64,000 nucleotides of DNA from Neoalteromonas arenosi (GCF_030362855.1 NZ_JAUCBP010000007.1:806675-870674); one strand, 5' to 3'. Shown: positions 9,112 through 18,758, numbered from the stretch's first letter. Notes: a model not told the origin generated them from the sequence alone. Translations and numbers: made by a program.

Positions 9112-9546
9112 ATGGATCAGAATAGAGAACTCAAAAAAGCTGGCCTCAAGGTCACACTTCCTAGACTCAAAATCCTTGAAATCCTACAAGAGCCTGAAAA
9201 TCAACATATCAGTGCTGAGGATGTATATAAGATTTTAATTGATCAGGGAGAAGAGATAGGTCTGGCTACGGTTTATCGCGTGCTTAACCAATTTGACGAT
9301 GCCGGTATCTTAAATAGACATCACTTTGAGGGTGGAAAGTCAGTTTTTGAAATTAGTCACAAGGCGCATCACGATCATTTAGTGTGTTTACGTTGTGGCA
9401 AGGTAGTTGAATTTGAAGACGAAATCATTGAAAAGCGTCAGGAAGAGATCGCCAAACAAAACAACATGACACTGACGCATCACAGTCTGTATTTGTATGG
9501 CGACTGTACTGTTGCCGATTGCGAAAACAATAAAGAAGACGAATAA
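9112..9546 (+). CDS. fur: Ferric uptake regulator Fur
   Basis: A 144-residue Fur protein, the iron-responsive repressor of siderophore and iron-uptake genes. The N-terminal winged helix contains GLKVTLPRLKILEIL and the recognition-helix region GLATVYRVLNQFDDAGI. The metal-binding half has the HHF..., KAHHDHLVCLRCGKVVEF cluster (His residues and CxxC) and a second DCTVADC cysteine pair. The start is close to the window's best promoter. The gene ends one base before the convergent dat stop codon. Iron-bound Fur would be expected to act on promoters elsewhere on the chromosome. Confidence 0.97.
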   Translation: MDQNRELKKAGLKVTLPRLKILEILQEPENQHISAEDVYKILIDQGEEIGLATVYRVLNQFDDAGILNRHHFEGGKSVFEISHKAHHDHLVCLRCGKVVEFEDEIIEKRQEEIAKQNNMTLTHHSLYLYGDCTVADCENNKEDE

Positions 9547-10416
9547 TTAAAAGCTAAATTTATGAGTATGGTAGCTCTTTGCTACCTGCTCCCAAACCTC
9601 ACCCACAACGCCATTACCCACAGCCTGGTTATCAATCATCACAACAGGTGCAACTTCCTTACTTGAACTGGTTAGCCAAACCTCATCGGCACCTTTTAAT
9701 TCTTCGAGTGTGATTTGCCTCTCTACCAGCTGATACTGGCCATCTTTGCGGATACTGTTGATTAATATGTGTCGCGTAATGCCGGGTAATAGTTGGTTGT
9801 CGAGTGGCGGTGTCACAATCTCGCCATCAATCACTGCAAAAACGTTACTCACACTGGCTTCAGTTACCATACCGTCTTGATTGTATAGGACGGTTTCATT
9901 TATGCCTTTACCAAAGCTGTCTTGAAAATGCATAACATTGCCTAACAGAGAGGTTGATTTAATGTGGCAACGACGCCAACGCAAGTCTTCCTGTGTTTGT
10001 ACGTGCAGTCCCTTGGCTTGTGTGCGATCGGGTACAGCCGATGGCGCAATGCTGAATGCAAAGGCAAAAACTGTCGGCTTTACTCCTTCAGGGAACGCGT
10101 GGAAGCGTTTGGTGTCTGCGCCTCGGCTTACGTGTATGTAGATGCCTACATTTTGGTCGGGCAAATGGTCTAGGTTGCGGGCAAGTAACCCTTCTGCGAT
10201 TGCTACCCAGTTACTCTCTTCTGCTAAAACCTTAATGCCAATTTCAGACAAACCTCTATTCATACGCTGCGCGTGAAGGTTGCCGGCGACTAATTTCCCA
10301 GCATAACTAGGCACCACTTCATATATGCCGTCACCAAAAAGAAATCCGCGATCCATCGGTGAAATCTGTGCTTGCTCAAGAGGCTTAAACTCACCGTTTA
10401 AGTATGCGATTGTCAT
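9547..10416 (-). CDS. dat: D-amino acid aminotransferase (class IV PLP enzyme, Dat-like)
   Basis: A 289-residue fold-type IV aminotransferase of the D-alanine transaminase branch, interconverting D-amino acids and 2-oxo acids. It begins MTIAYLNGEFKPLEQAQISP and has DRGFLFGDGIYEV, the PLP lysine K153 in CHIKSTSLLGNVM, the cofactor glutamate in NETVLYNQDGMVTEASVSN and the LLPGITR segment. I chose the ATG at 10416 because AAGGAC lies just upstream and family N-termini begin there; the frame is open further upstream but into pxpC. It is the last gene of the pxpA-pxpB-pxpC-dat operon, 13 bases after pxpC. That link to 5-oxoproline use is unusual. Branched-chain aminotransferase or aminodeoxychorismate lyase are less likely alternatives. 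Confidence 0.85.
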   Translation of the reverse strand: MTIAYLNGEFKPLEQAQISPMDRGFLFGDGIYEVVPSYAGKLVAGNLHAQRMNRGLSEIGIKVLAEESNWVAIAEGLLARNLDHLPDQNVGIYIHVSRGADTKRFHAFPEGVKPTVFAFAFSIAPSAVPDRTQAKGLHVQTQEDLRWRRCHIKSTSLLGNVMHFQDSFGKGINETVLYNQDGMVTEASVSNVFAVIDGEIVTPPLDNQLLPGITRHILINSIRKDGQYQLVERQITLEELKGADEVWLTSSSKEVAPVVMIDNQAVGNGVVGEVWEQVAKSYHTHKFSF

Positions 10417-10429
10417 TTTTTGTCCTTTG

Positions 10430-11380
10430 CTAACGATTAAAGCAACTGTCGATTTGTTGCAGGGTGTGTTGTAACAGAAAACGTGCCTGCGCAGTATCTG
10501 ATTCGACAAAGCATATGCTCGAATCAATTGGCATGCTAGCGAATAATGGCCAGTCTATGCGGCAAACATTGGCGAGTTTTGGATAGCCTCCCATCGTTTG
10601 ATGATCGGCATTCATAATAATCGGTTGGCCATTGGGTGGCACTTGTATACTGCCCTGCACTAGTCCTTCAGAACGCATTGACACGGAACGCCTACAAAGA
10701 GGTGGGCCAACCAATCGGCTGCCCATGCGCGAATGCTCTGCTGTTAATCTATATTCGCCGCATAACAATGTTGCCCAGGCTTTTCGACCTAAAACGGCTA
10801 GCTGATTACCAGCGCTTACACGCAGCGGTCGAGACTGGTACATATACTCGACCAAGGCCATAAGTTTATTAACATTAAAAAGACCGATGGAAATCTGATT
10901 TAGTCGCGCGTTTCCCTGCGTTAATATATCGCCACTGCATAGCGGTTGACCTTGATTAGCTAAACCACCAACTTGCTCACGCATTACGGTACAGCGGCTG
11001 TCATACGTGGTGGGGGCATCAACTCCATCAGCGATCCCAAAGTATGCAACCTTACCTTCTGATGTTGTTTTGATTGAAACTGTGTCGCCTTTACTAATAC
11101 TAAAAGGCGCCCATGAACTTTTTTCTTGCCCATTTACACCTACCATAACCCCATAACCGGTAGCTGCGCATGTCATCGAAGTACCTGACTCGAACAACAA
11201 TTCTCCCTGATGGATTTCAATGCAGGCACTGTCATGTGCGTTTGCCAATAATCGATTATTAATATCGTAGGCAAACCAGTCCATCGGCCCGCTAGGGGTG
11301 ATACCTTTGTGCATCAATCCTCTCCGACCGGCATCGACAATAAGACTGAGTAAGGATGTCTGTAGCACGCGTAGGCTCAT
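10430..11380 (-). CDS. pxpC: 5-oxoprolinase subunit PxpC (KipA / carboxyltransferase family)
   Basis: A 316-residue protein of the urea amidolyase/KipA family (carboxyltransferase C/D domain type). With PxpA and PxpB it forms the bacterial ATP-dependent 5-oxoprolinase, opening pyroglutamate to glutamate. Recognisable stretches are VDAGRRGLMHKGITPSGPMD, LANAHDSACIEIHQG, the AGNQLAVLGRKA region and SEGLVQGSIQVPPNGQPIIM followed by DHQTMGGYPKLA. It follows pxpB by four bases in the same operon. Older annotations call this a 'biotin-dependent carboxyltransferase', which the gene context argues against. Confidence 0.92.
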   Translation of the reverse strand: MSLRVLQTSLLSLIVDAGRRGLMHKGITPSGPMDWFAYDINNRLLANAHDSACIEIHQGELLFESGTSMTCAATGYGVMVGVNGQEKSSWAPFSISKGDTVSIKTTSEGKVAYFGIADGVDAPTTYDSRCTVMREQVGGLANQGQPLCSGDILTQGNARLNQISIGLFNVNKLMALVEYMYQSRPLRVSAGNQLAVLGRKAWATLLCGEYRLTAEHSRMGSRLVGPPLCRRSVSMRSEGLVQGSIQVPPNGQPIIMNADHQTMGGYPKLANVCRIDWPLFASMPIDSSICFVESDTAQARFLLQHTLQQIDSCFNR

Positions 11381-11384
11381 AAGG

Positions 11385-12053
11385 TTATGACCTTGTGATG
11401 GAATGGGTCTTAAACTGGATGCGATCGCCGACGCTTAAATCAATAGCAAGAAAGGCGTTAAGATCAGTGACAGTACCTAACAACTGCCATCCGCCAGGAG
11501 AGGATGCAGGATATACTGCCGAGTAATTATCGGCAATAGCGACTGCACCAGCCGGCACAGCGACTCGAGGTTTACTCAAACGAGCAACCTTCAATTGCTC
11601 AGGTAACTCTCCCAAATACGCAAAATGCGGCGTAAAACCAATCGCAAATACACGCAGCTGTTGGCGTTGATGCAGGTCAATGACATCCTCAACTGATAGC
11701 GCTAACTCGTCACTGACATTGTTCAAATCAAAGGCTGAACTTAACCGATAATCAACCTCTATGTGATACAGCTTACCTTCGTAAGCTATATCTTCACTGT
11801 GCCGCAGTTTCGCAAGCCAGCCTAAAACACCATACAAGTCTAGCGAAGCAATATCGTAGACCAGCATAAGGCTATCGAATCCCGGTACCAAGTCCCTCAA
11901 CCATTCGGGCTTATTAGTGCTTAAAACCTTGCATAAAGAGGACACGTTGCGGTTTTGATCGCGTAAATTTTGCCCTGAAAAATATAAAATCAGCGCTGAT
12001 TCACCGCATTCTGAATAACTATGTATATTCCATTGCGCCAACGCTTGATTCAT
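11385..12053 (-). CDS. pxpB: 5-oxoprolinase subunit PxpB (KipI / allophanate hydrolase subunit 1 family)
   Basis: A 222-residue member of the KipI family, the second 5-oxoprolinase subunit, thought to work with PxpC in phosphorylating the lactam. Conserved features are the N-terminal ESALILYFSG, the region VPGFDSLMLVYD, the IEVDYRLSSAFDLNNVSDEL segment, FAIGFTPHFAYLGELPEQL and VAVPAGAVAIADNYSAVYP followed by SPGGWQLLG. Its ATG overlaps the pxpA stop by one base (TAATG), indicating coupled translation. Confidence 0.92.
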   Translation of the reverse strand: MNQALAQWNIHSYSECGESALILYFSGQNLRDQNRNVSSLCKVLSTNKPEWLRDLVPGFDSLMLVYDIASLDLYGVLGWLAKLRHSEDIAYEGKLYHIEVDYRLSSAFDLNNVSDELALSVEDVIDLHQRQQLRVFAIGFTPHFAYLGELPEQLKVARLSKPRVAVPAGAVAIADNYSAVYPASSPGGWQLLGTVTDLNAFLAIDLSVGDRIQFKTHSITRS

Positions 12054-12796
12054 TAAACCCTGCTCTTTTCAATGAGTTTTCGGACTTCTTGCGCCAACCC
12101 CAAGGCGACTGAATTATCACCGTGTATACATAATGTGGATGCCATGACTGTTAGTGGCTGTCCCGACTGTGTGGTCACCTTTTGCTGCTGAATCAATTGC
12201 TGAGCTTGTGTTAATGCCTCCTCAACGGTTAACACTGCACCAGGCACACGCCGGCTGGTTAAATAACCATCATCGGTGTAGCGACGGTCAATAAAAGCTT
12301 CAAATTGAAGTTCGATATCGAATTGCTGCGCTTCTTTGATAAACATTTCCTGCCATGGCCCTGCCTGTAGCATTAGTTGCAAGCTGCTAAACTCGGCAAT
12401 AACAGTCATCACACAGGCTCGAATACTCTCGTTTTTCACTAAATCATTGTACAGCGCACCGTGTGGCTTAACGTAATCTAAATTACTGCCATGCAATTCA
12501 CACAATCCCTTTAACGCAGAAATCTGATAGCGTAAACACGCCTGTAATTCCGGCGCTGACATGGCAATGTGTCGACGGCCAAAACCAACCAAATCTGGAT
12601 AACTTGGATGCGCGCCAATACTCACATTATTATCGACGGCATTTTTTATCGCGGTTTCAATTGCTAACGGGTCGCCGCCATGAAAACCACAGGCAATGTT
12701 AGCCTGATCAATCACTTCCATGATTGCCGGTTCCACGGACATTTTCCAGGCACCGAAATCTTCTCCTAAATCGCAATTGAGTAGAATATTTTGCAT
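12053..12796 (-). CDS. pxpA: 5-oxoprolinase subunit PxpA (LamB/YcsF family)
   Basis: A 247-residue LamB/YcsF family protein, the metal-dependent hydrolase-like subunit of 5-oxoprolinase. It starts MQNILLNCDLGEDFGAW, matching the family's conserved NCDxGE start, and continues with QANIACGFHGGDP, IGAHPSYPDLVGFGRR, YVKPHGALYND and the HGDN near the C-terminus. The frame can be extended to a GTG at 12829, but the ATG at 12796 fits the family and neither has a convincing ribosome-binding site. First gene of the pxpABC-dat operon, divergent from the S1-domain gene. Confidence 0.92.
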   Translation of the reverse strand: MQNILLNCDLGEDFGAWKMSVEPAIMEVIDQANIACGFHGGDPLAIETAIKNAVDNNVSIGAHPSYPDLVGFGRRHIAMSAPELQACLRYQISALKGLCELHGSNLDYVKPHGALYNDLVKNESIRACVMTVIAEFSSLQLMLQAGPWQEMFIKEAQQFDIELQFEAFIDRRYTDDGYLTSRRVPGAVLTVEEALTQAQQLIQQQKVTTQSGQPLTVMASTLCIHGDNSVALGLAQEVRKLIEKSRV

Positions 12797-12874
12797 CAAA
12801 TTGTCTGATACCGTTTTGGCTTTGCTCACAGGTTGCGTATGATATTACGATGTTATCAAAATAAAACTCAAACA

Positions 12875-13723
12875 ATGATTAAAGTTGGCGCAATCAATCG
12901 TTTAACGGTCGCTGAAGAATTGCCGTTCGCTTGGCTACTACAAGATACTAAAGGTAATCAAACCGCCCTATTAGCTAATGTTAATGCTCCCAAGGACATT
13001 CGACCCGGTATGCAATTAGAGGTCTTTGTTACGTATGACGAAGACGGGCAACTTGCCGCCACCACGCAAACCCCCAAAGCTAAAGTGGGTGATTTAATAA
13101 AACTCAAAGCCGTTGGTGTGACCGATTTCGGTGCTTTTTTTGATTGGGGGTTAGAGCGCGATTTACTCGTTCTCAAGCGCGATCAAGAGCGACCGATAGC
13201 CGAGGGACTTGAGTATTTCGTGCATATTTATCACGACGAAGAGTCTCAGCGCATCCTTGGGAGTACACGTCTACATTACTTCTACCCAGAAAAGATACAA
13301 GCTGAGAAACCATTGGAAGAAAAGCAGCAAGTGTCAGCTAAGGTTTATGCCAAAACCGAACTCGGTCTAAAGGTTATTATCGATGATTACTACCTGGGAT
13401 TACTGTTTCATTCTGAAGCGCTTACCAAGCTAAAAGTTGGTGATTCGTTTACCGGTAGCGTTAAGCAAATACGCAGTGACGGTAAAATTGACGTCACGAT
13501 GCATCAGGCGGGTCACGCAGCACGCCGATCGTTAGAAGAGATGATTTTAGATGATTTAGAGGCTCATGGAGGCTTGTCTTCAATCACAGATAAGAGTACC
13601 CCAGAAGAGATATACGCTCATTTTAAAGTCAGTAAAGGCGCGTACAAGAAAGCCATTGGCACCTTGTATAAGCAGCATAAGATTGTGCTGAGCAAAACCA
13701 GTATAAAGTTAGCGGAGAAGTAA
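12875..13723 (+). CDS. S1-domain RNA-binding protein, CvfB/YitL family
   Basis: A 282-residue protein of the CvfB (conserved virulence factor B) family: several S1-like OB folds followed by a C-terminal winged helix. The second S1 domain is plain (GDLIKLKAVGVTDFGAFFDW), a later one reads GDSFTGSVKQIRSDGKIDVT, and the last 70 residues (LEAHGGLSSITDKSTPEEIY on to ISKGAYK-like KVSKGAYKKAIGTLY) form the winged helix. These proteins bind RNA; in Staphylococcus CvfB affects regulator expression, while the gammaproteobacterial role is not settled. The ATG at 12875 gives the usual MIKVGAINRL start. It is followed two bases later by an OsmC gene. Confidence 0.85.
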   Translation: MIKVGAINRLTVAEELPFAWLLQDTKGNQTALLANVNAPKDIRPGMQLEVFVTYDEDGQLAATTQTPKAKVGDLIKLKAVGVTDFGAFFDWGLERDLLVLKRDQERPIAEGLEYFVHIYHDEESQRILGSTRLHYFYPEKIQAEKPLEEKQQVSAKVYAKTELGLKVIIDDYYLGLLFHSEALTKLKVGDSFTGSVKQIRSDGKIDVTMHQAGHAARRSLEEMILDDLEAHGGLSSITDKSTPEEIYAHFKVSKGAYKKAIGTLYKQHKIVLSKTSIKLAEK

Positions 13724-13725
13724 GC

Positions 13726-14124
13726 ATGCAAGCAAAAGTCGAATGGCGTGGTGGATTGTCATTTCATGGTAAAACCGACAGCGGATATGAAGCCACAATG
13801 GACGGTGATGGCAAAGCTATCTCACCAATGGAATCGGTATTGGTCGCCGTTGGCGCCTGTTCATCTGTGGATGTTGTTGAGATATTGCGTAAGGCCCGTC
13901 AAGATTTGCAAGCCTGTCACTGTGAGTTAAGTGCAGAACGCGCAGCAGAGCCACCACGAGTGTTCACCAAAATTCACGCTCACTATGTGGTTAAAGGTAG
14001 TGATATTAAAGAAAAACACTTAGCTCGTGCCGTGCAGTTGTCTGCAGAGAAATACTGTTCAGTCATGTTAATGCTGCATGAAACAGTCGACGTAACAACT
14101 AGTTACGCTATTGAATCAGCATAA
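13726..14124 (+). CDS. OsmC/Ohr family redox protein
   Basis: A 132-residue OsmC-family protein. It carries the two family cysteines in GACSSVDVVEILRKAR and SAEKYCSVMLML, spaced as in thiol peroxidases of the OsmC/Ohr group and in the YhfA subgroup. Such proteins reduce organic hydroperoxides or act as disulfide-linked redox proteins. The start ATG lies two bases after the S1-domain gene stop, so they form a two-gene operon, which ends at a weak hairpin. Whether it is peroxide-induced is not visible. Confidence 0.88.
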   Translation: MQAKVEWRGGLSFHGKTDSGYEATMDGDGKAISPMESVLVAVGACSSVDVVEILRKARQDLQACHCELSAERAAEPPRVFTKIHAHYVVKGSDIKEKHLARAVQLSAEKYCSVMLMLHETVDVTTSYAIESA

Positions 14125-14150
14125 TTTCTATTTGTTACTTTTTAAACAAT

Positions 14151-14189
14151 GGTGGCGAAAACATTCATTAGATAGTCAAATTCGCCACC
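14151..14189. terminator. Hairpin after osmC-like gene
   Basis: GGTGGCGAA (14151-14159) pairs perfectly with TTCGCCACC (14181-14189) across a 21-base loop, followed by TTGATTTTTC. The loop is long for an intrinsic terminator, so this is a moderate call. The rest of 14125-14324 is AT-rich and must hold the efflux-operon promoter; no palindromic operator stands out. Confidence 0.45.
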
Positions 14190-14324
14190 TTGATTTTTCA
14201 CCGCAAACTGTGTGAACAACTCGAAATTCCCCTAGACTATTGTTTTAATTAGATTTATTTCATTTTTTGAAAACTGGCACAAGTGATGCTCTAAGTCGCG
14301 TATACATACAATAGGGCTAACACT

Positions 14325-15425
14325 ATGACATTCACAAACGCATCAAACAGCTTCAAACCCGCAATTTTACTCTCCACAGTTCTACTTAGCACTGCACTCC
14401 TTAGCGGCTGCGGCGAGGCCGACGCAAATGCCGCCGAGCAAGTTACCGAAAAAGAAGAGCAAGTTGTCGCTATTCCTGTTGAAGCGCAATCAGTTCAGTT
14501 AGGTGATATCAGCAGTCACTATGCAACGACTGCTGTATTAGAAGCCAAAGAGGAGGCCTTTGTTGTTGCTCGAGCATCAGGCATCATCGACGCAATCTAC
14601 GTAGAAGAAGGTGATTATGTTGAAAAGGGTCAAGTATTAGCAACCCTTGATGCGCAACGTTATGAACTTAACCTCGAGCGTGCTCGTGCTGAACTTGTAG
14701 GATTGGAACAAGAGCTCGCCAAAATTAAACAAGTGCATCAACAAAACGTCGTTAGTGATGACGTTATTGATAAACTTACTGCCCAGTATACAGCGGCAAA
14801 AGCGTCGCTTGCGATAGCCGAACTCGATTTAGAGGAAGCCACCATCACCGCGCCAATCAGCGGTTACATTGCCGAACGCAATGCAAAAGTAGGTAACCTT
14901 ACTGAAAGCTTCCAACGTGAAAGAATGTTCCATATCGTTCAACAAAAAGAGTTGCTCGGTATCGTTCATTTACCTGAAAAAGAGTTAACCAATATTCGCA
15001 CCAACCAAGTTGCTTCCCTGTCTATCGCAGCAATTGGTGAGCAAACAGTAAACGCCTATGTGGAAAGAATTAGCCCGGTGATTGATTCCAGAACCGGTAC
15101 GTTTAAAGTGACGTTGCGGGTACCAAACCCAGATAATGTTTTACTCGCGGGTATGTTCGCAGAGGTCGCGCTTGAGTACGCAACTCATGAAAATGCAACT
15201 CTATTACCGCGTCGTGCACTTTTATCCATCGATAACACTGATAGCGTGTTTGTGGTTAACGATGGGATCGCCCAAAAAGTAAGTGTTACTACGGGCTTTC
15301 AGGATGCTCAGTACGTCGAGATCCTCTCTGGATTAACAGGTTCTGAAACGGTTGTCACAGCTGGTCATCACAACTTAAAAGATCAATCGCCTGTTGAGAT
15401 CATTGCAGCTCATAACGTCGGCTAA
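14325..15425 (+). CDS. RND efflux adaptor lipoprotein (membrane fusion protein)
   Basis: A 366-residue periplasmic adaptor with a lipoprotein signal peptide ending in the lipobox LLSGC (Cys near residue 29). After a linker come the first lipoyl half (SGIIDAIYVEEGDYVEKGQ), a short helical hairpin (ERARAELVGLEQELAKIK), the second lipoyl half (ITAPISGYIAERNAKVGN), the beta-barrel and the membrane-proximal domain. It should bridge the two downstream RND pumps to an outer-membrane factor, which is not encoded here. It is the first gene of a three-gene operon, 30 bases before the next. Confidence 0.92.
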   Translation: MTFTNASNSFKPAILLSTVLLSTALLSGCGEADANAAEQVTEKEEQVVAIPVEAQSVQLGDISSHYATTAVLEAKEEAFVVARASGIIDAIYVEEGDYVEKGQVLATLDAQRYELNLERARAELVGLEQELAKIKQVHQQNVVSDDVIDKLTAQYTAAKASLAIAELDLEEATITAPISGYIAERNAKVGNLTESFQRERMFHIVQQKELLGIVHLPEKELTNIRTNQVASLSIAAIGEQTVNAYVERISPVIDSRTGTFKVTLRVPNPDNVLLAGMFAEVALEYATHENATLLPRRALLSIDNTDSVFVVNDGIAQKVSVTTGFQDAQYVEILSGLTGSETVVTAGHHNLKDQSPVEIIAAHNVG

Positions 15426-15455
15426 CGCCAGTTCCACAAGAGAAGGATTTGAATT

Positions 15456-18400
15456 ATGAAAATCGTGGATTTAGCCGTAAAGCGTCCAGTTGCAATCAGT
15501 ATGTTTACCTTCGCGATCCTGCTGTTTGGCATGGTTTCACTGTCGCGTTTGTCAATCAGTTTGTTACCAGAACTGTCCTACCCGACGCTCACTATTCGTA
15601 CTGATTACACTGGTGCTGCACCAGTTGAAGTTGAACAGCTGGTGTCTAAGCCCATTGAAGAAAGTATCGGTGTGGTCAAGGGGATTAGGAAAGTTACGAG
15701 TACTTCACGCCCCGAGCAATCGGATGTGGTACTGGAGTTTAGCTGGGGCACAGACATGGATTTTGCCAGTCTAGAAGTGCGTGAAAAACTCGATGTTTTA
15801 TTTTTACCCTTAGACGTCGATAAGCCCAGACTATTGCGGTTCAACCCAACCCTGGATCCCATTATGCGTTTGGGACTGGGTTTTGCCGAAAACACTGATC
15901 AATCATCGGTTACCGCCCTTAAACAACTGCGCTTATATGCTGAAGAACAAATCAAGCGGCGTCTGGAATCAATTGAAGGCGTTGCATCGGTAAGGATCGG
16001 TGGTGGTCTTGAAGATCAAATTCAAATTCAAGTGGACCAAGTCCGCGCCAGCCAGCTCAACATTGATGTTGCGACTGTGGTTGCAAGACTAGAGCAAGAA
16101 AACGTTAATGCAGCCGGCGGTCGAATAGATGACGGCGCTCAAGCTTTCTTGGTTAGAACAATTAATCAGTTTGGTACGCTAGCCGACATTGAAAATCTGT
16201 ATATCGCCACACGCGAAGGTCGCAGTATTCGCCTATCAGATATTGCAACGGTCTCGTCAGCCTATAAAGAGCAAGACTCAATGACCCGCTTTGACGGCTT
16301 TCAAGGCAGTGAAATTGCGATTTACAAGGAAGGCGATGCCAACAGCGTAACAGTGGCAGAACGCGTACAGCGTGCCCTTCAAGACGTACAAAATCAGTTA
16401 CCCGCTAGCTATCAATTATCGCTTGTGTATGACCAGAGTGAGTTTATCAGTCAAGCGATAAGCGATGTCCAGTCAGCGGGTATCATTGGCGGTATTTTGG
16501 CCATGCTGATCATTTACTTGTTCCTGCGTTCATTTTGGCCAACTCTGATTATTTCGGTATCAATCCCAGTATCGATTATTGCCACATTTAATTTGATGTA
16601 TGGCAATGATATTTCTTTAAATATCATGAGTCTCGGTGGTATCGCGCTAGCCATTGGTTTGTTGGTAGACAATAGCATCGTGGTGCTTGAGAACATCGAC
16701 CGTAAGAAACGCGAAGGTGCTGATAATCAAAACGCAGCTGTAGATGGCACCAAGCAAGTTTCAAGTGCTATCTTAGCGTCAACGCTAACGACAATGGCGG
16801 TATTCTTTCCGCTGGTATTTGTCGAAGGGATTGCCGGCCAGTTATTCCGCGACCAAGCATTAACCGTAACCTTTGCCCTGCTCGCCTCGCTAATCGTTGC
16901 CTTGACGTTAATTCCGATGTTGGCGAGTCGAACCAATAAAAAGCAAATTGCGCATCACGATACTTTTGGCAATGCAGAGAAGGTTCGCATTGCAGAATTA
17001 AAAGGCTTCGCTAAGTTCCGCGCCATACTCGCGTGGCCGTTTAGCAAGCTTATGTGGTTATTGTTTATCGCAATCCCTGGGGCACTGATGACCGTGTTGA
17101 TCTTAATCTGGCGCTTAATCAGCAAAGGTTTACATATTGTATTTAAACCCTTGGTTTGGCTGTTTTCGGTGTCTTTCAACGGCTTACAAAAGTTCTATGC
17201 GAGCACTTTGTCGGTGGCCTTGCGCACTCGCGTTGTTACCTTTGCCGTTTTAGTCGCGTTAAGTGTAAGTGCATTGTTACTGCTACCGCGCTTGGGTATG
17301 GAGCTTATTCCGCGTATGGCGCAGCAAGAGTTTTATGTAGATGTGAATCTGCCTGCAGGTACACGTTTAGATACTACCGATGCGACGCTGAACCAAATCG
17401 CTAATTACGCAAAAACGCTTGATGCTGTTGAGCGCACATACTCGTTAGCCGGGACTGGTAGCCTGGTATCTGCATCCCCTGAACAAGGTGGCGATCATTG
17501 GGGTAAAATTAACGTGGTGTTACGCGATGGCGCAGATGAAGATGCAGTAGCGGCAACTCAAGAGCAACTGCGTCAGTTTGTTGCGCGTCTTCCCGGGGTT
17601 ACTGCCAAGATCGCGTATCCAGAACTCTTCAGTTTTGCGGACCCGATCCAAATAGAGGTGAGTGGCTATGATCTGAATACGTTACAAAGCCAGGGCCAAA
17701 TCATCGCGGCAGCCTTGGCCGATAACGATCGCTTCACCGATATAAGTACAACGCTGCGTCCAGGAAATCCTGAGCTATCAATAACGTTCAATCACGCTTT
17801 GCTAAACCAATTGGGCTTAAACGCTGCGACTGTCTCTCAATTGATTGCAACGAAGATTGGTGGTGATGTGGCAACCCAATACAGTATTGATGACCGTAAA
17901 GTTGATGTATTGGTTCGGACCAATGAACGTCAACGCGACACTTTGGCTGATATTGGTAATATTATAGTCAACCCCAATGCCGCTGAGCCGATTCCACTAA
18001 GTGCAGTAGCAGAGCTGAATATGGATATTGGCCCTAGTGAAATCACCCGTGTTGGTCAACAGCGCGTTGCAATCGTGACGGCTAACCTAGCGTACGGAGA
18101 CGTTCAACAAGGCGTTTTAGCGACACAGTCGATACTAGATAAGCATACTTTACCCGTAGGTTTCACTGCGCGTATTGCCGGCCAAAGCGAGGATATGCAA
18201 GCCAGCTTTACCAGTTTGCAATTTGCCCTAGCACTTGCAGTTTTCTTGGTGTACTTAGTGATGGCTTGCCAGTTTGAATCACTGTTTCAACCCTTGTTAA
18301 TTTTAGTTGCTGTTCCACTTGCTGGTGCAGGCTCCATTTATGGACTGTGGTTAACAGGTACCAATGTAAGTGTAGTGGTGTTTATTGGCCTAATAATGTT

Positions 18401-18758
18401 GGCGGGTATCGTAGTTAACAACGCTATAGTACTCATCGACCGTATTAATCAATTACGCAGCGACGGCATAGCGAAAACCGAAGCGATCCATCAAGCGGCT
18501 GTCCAGCGCTTACGTCCTATCGTGATGACAACCCTTACAACGATCTTAGGATTATTACCAATGGCGATGGGATTAGGCGAAGGCGCAGAAGTGCGTACAC
18601 CGATGGCAATCACCGTTATTTTCGGATTATTGTTCTCGTCAATGCTCACTCTGATTCTACTACCCATTATGTACAGCTTGTTCGAGCGTAAGACTTTTGC
18701 CACGCCGCAAACTAACGACAATGTACAAGCAACTACTGGAGAACACGTGTATGGATAA
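15456..18758 (+). CDS. RND efflux transporter, first permease subunit (HAE1-like, enlarged)
   Basis: A 1100-residue inner-membrane RND pump, longer than the usual 1020-1050. It starts MKIVDLAVKRPVAISMF and shows two porter domains and two groups of membrane helices. The TM4 proton-relay region reads GGIALAIGLLVDNSIVVLEN, with an Asp-Asn pair where AcrB has Asp-Asp. The extra length is a roughly 80-residue insert after TM6 (about residues 490-575) holding two additional hydrophobic stretches around WLLFIAIPGALMTVLILIW and FKPLVWLFSVSF. It overlaps the next pump gene by eight bases. Substrates are unknown. Confidence 0.93.
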   Translation: MKIVDLAVKRPVAISMFTFAILLFGMVSLSRLSISLLPELSYPTLTIRTDYTGAAPVEVEQLVSKPIEESIGVVKGIRKVTSTSRPEQSDVVLEFSWGTDMDFASLEVREKLDVLFLPLDVDKPRLLRFNPTLDPIMRLGLGFAENTDQSSVTALKQLRLYAEEQIKRRLESIEGVASVRIGGGLEDQIQIQVDQVRASQLNIDVATVVARLEQENVNAAGGRIDDGAQAFLVRTINQFGTLADIENLYIATREGRSIRLSDIATVSSAYKEQDSMTRFDGFQGSEIAIYKEGDANSVTVAERVQRALQDVQNQLPASYQLSLVYDQSEFISQAISDVQSAGIIGGILAMLIIYLFLRSFWPTLIISVSIPVSIIATFNLMYGNDISLNIMSLGGIALAIGLLVDNSIVVLENIDRKKREGADNQNAAVDGTKQVSSAILASTLTTMAVFFPLVFVEGIAGQLFRDQALTVTFALLASLIVALTLIPMLASRTNKKQIAHHDTFGNAEKVRIAELKGFAKFRAILAWPFSKLMWLLFIAIPGALMTVLILIWRLISKGLHIVFKPLVWLFSVSFNGLQKFYASTLSVALRTRVVTFAVLVALSVSALLLLPRLGMELIPRMAQQEFYVDVNLPAGTRLDTTDATLNQIANYAKTLDAVERTYSLAGTGSLVSASPEQGGDHWGKINVVLRDGADEDAVAATQEQLRQFVARLPGVTAKIAYPELFSFADPIQIEVSGYDLNTLQSQGQIIAAALADNDRFTDISTTLRPGNPELSITFNHALLNQLGLNAATVSQLIATKIGGDVATQYSIDDRKVDVLVRTNERQRDTLADIGNIIVNPNAAEPIPLSAVAELNMDIGPSEITRVGQQRVAIVTANLAYGDVQQGVLATQSILDKHTLPVGFTARIAGQSEDMQASFTSLQFALALAVFLVYLVMACQFESLFQPLLILVAVPLAGAGSIYGLWLTGTNVSVVVFIGLIMLAGIVVNNAIVLIDRINQLRSDGIAKTEAIHQAAVQRLRPIVMTTLTTILGLLPMAMGLGEGAEVRTPMAITVIFGLLFSSMLTLILLPIMYSLFERKTFATPQTNDNVQATTGEHVYG

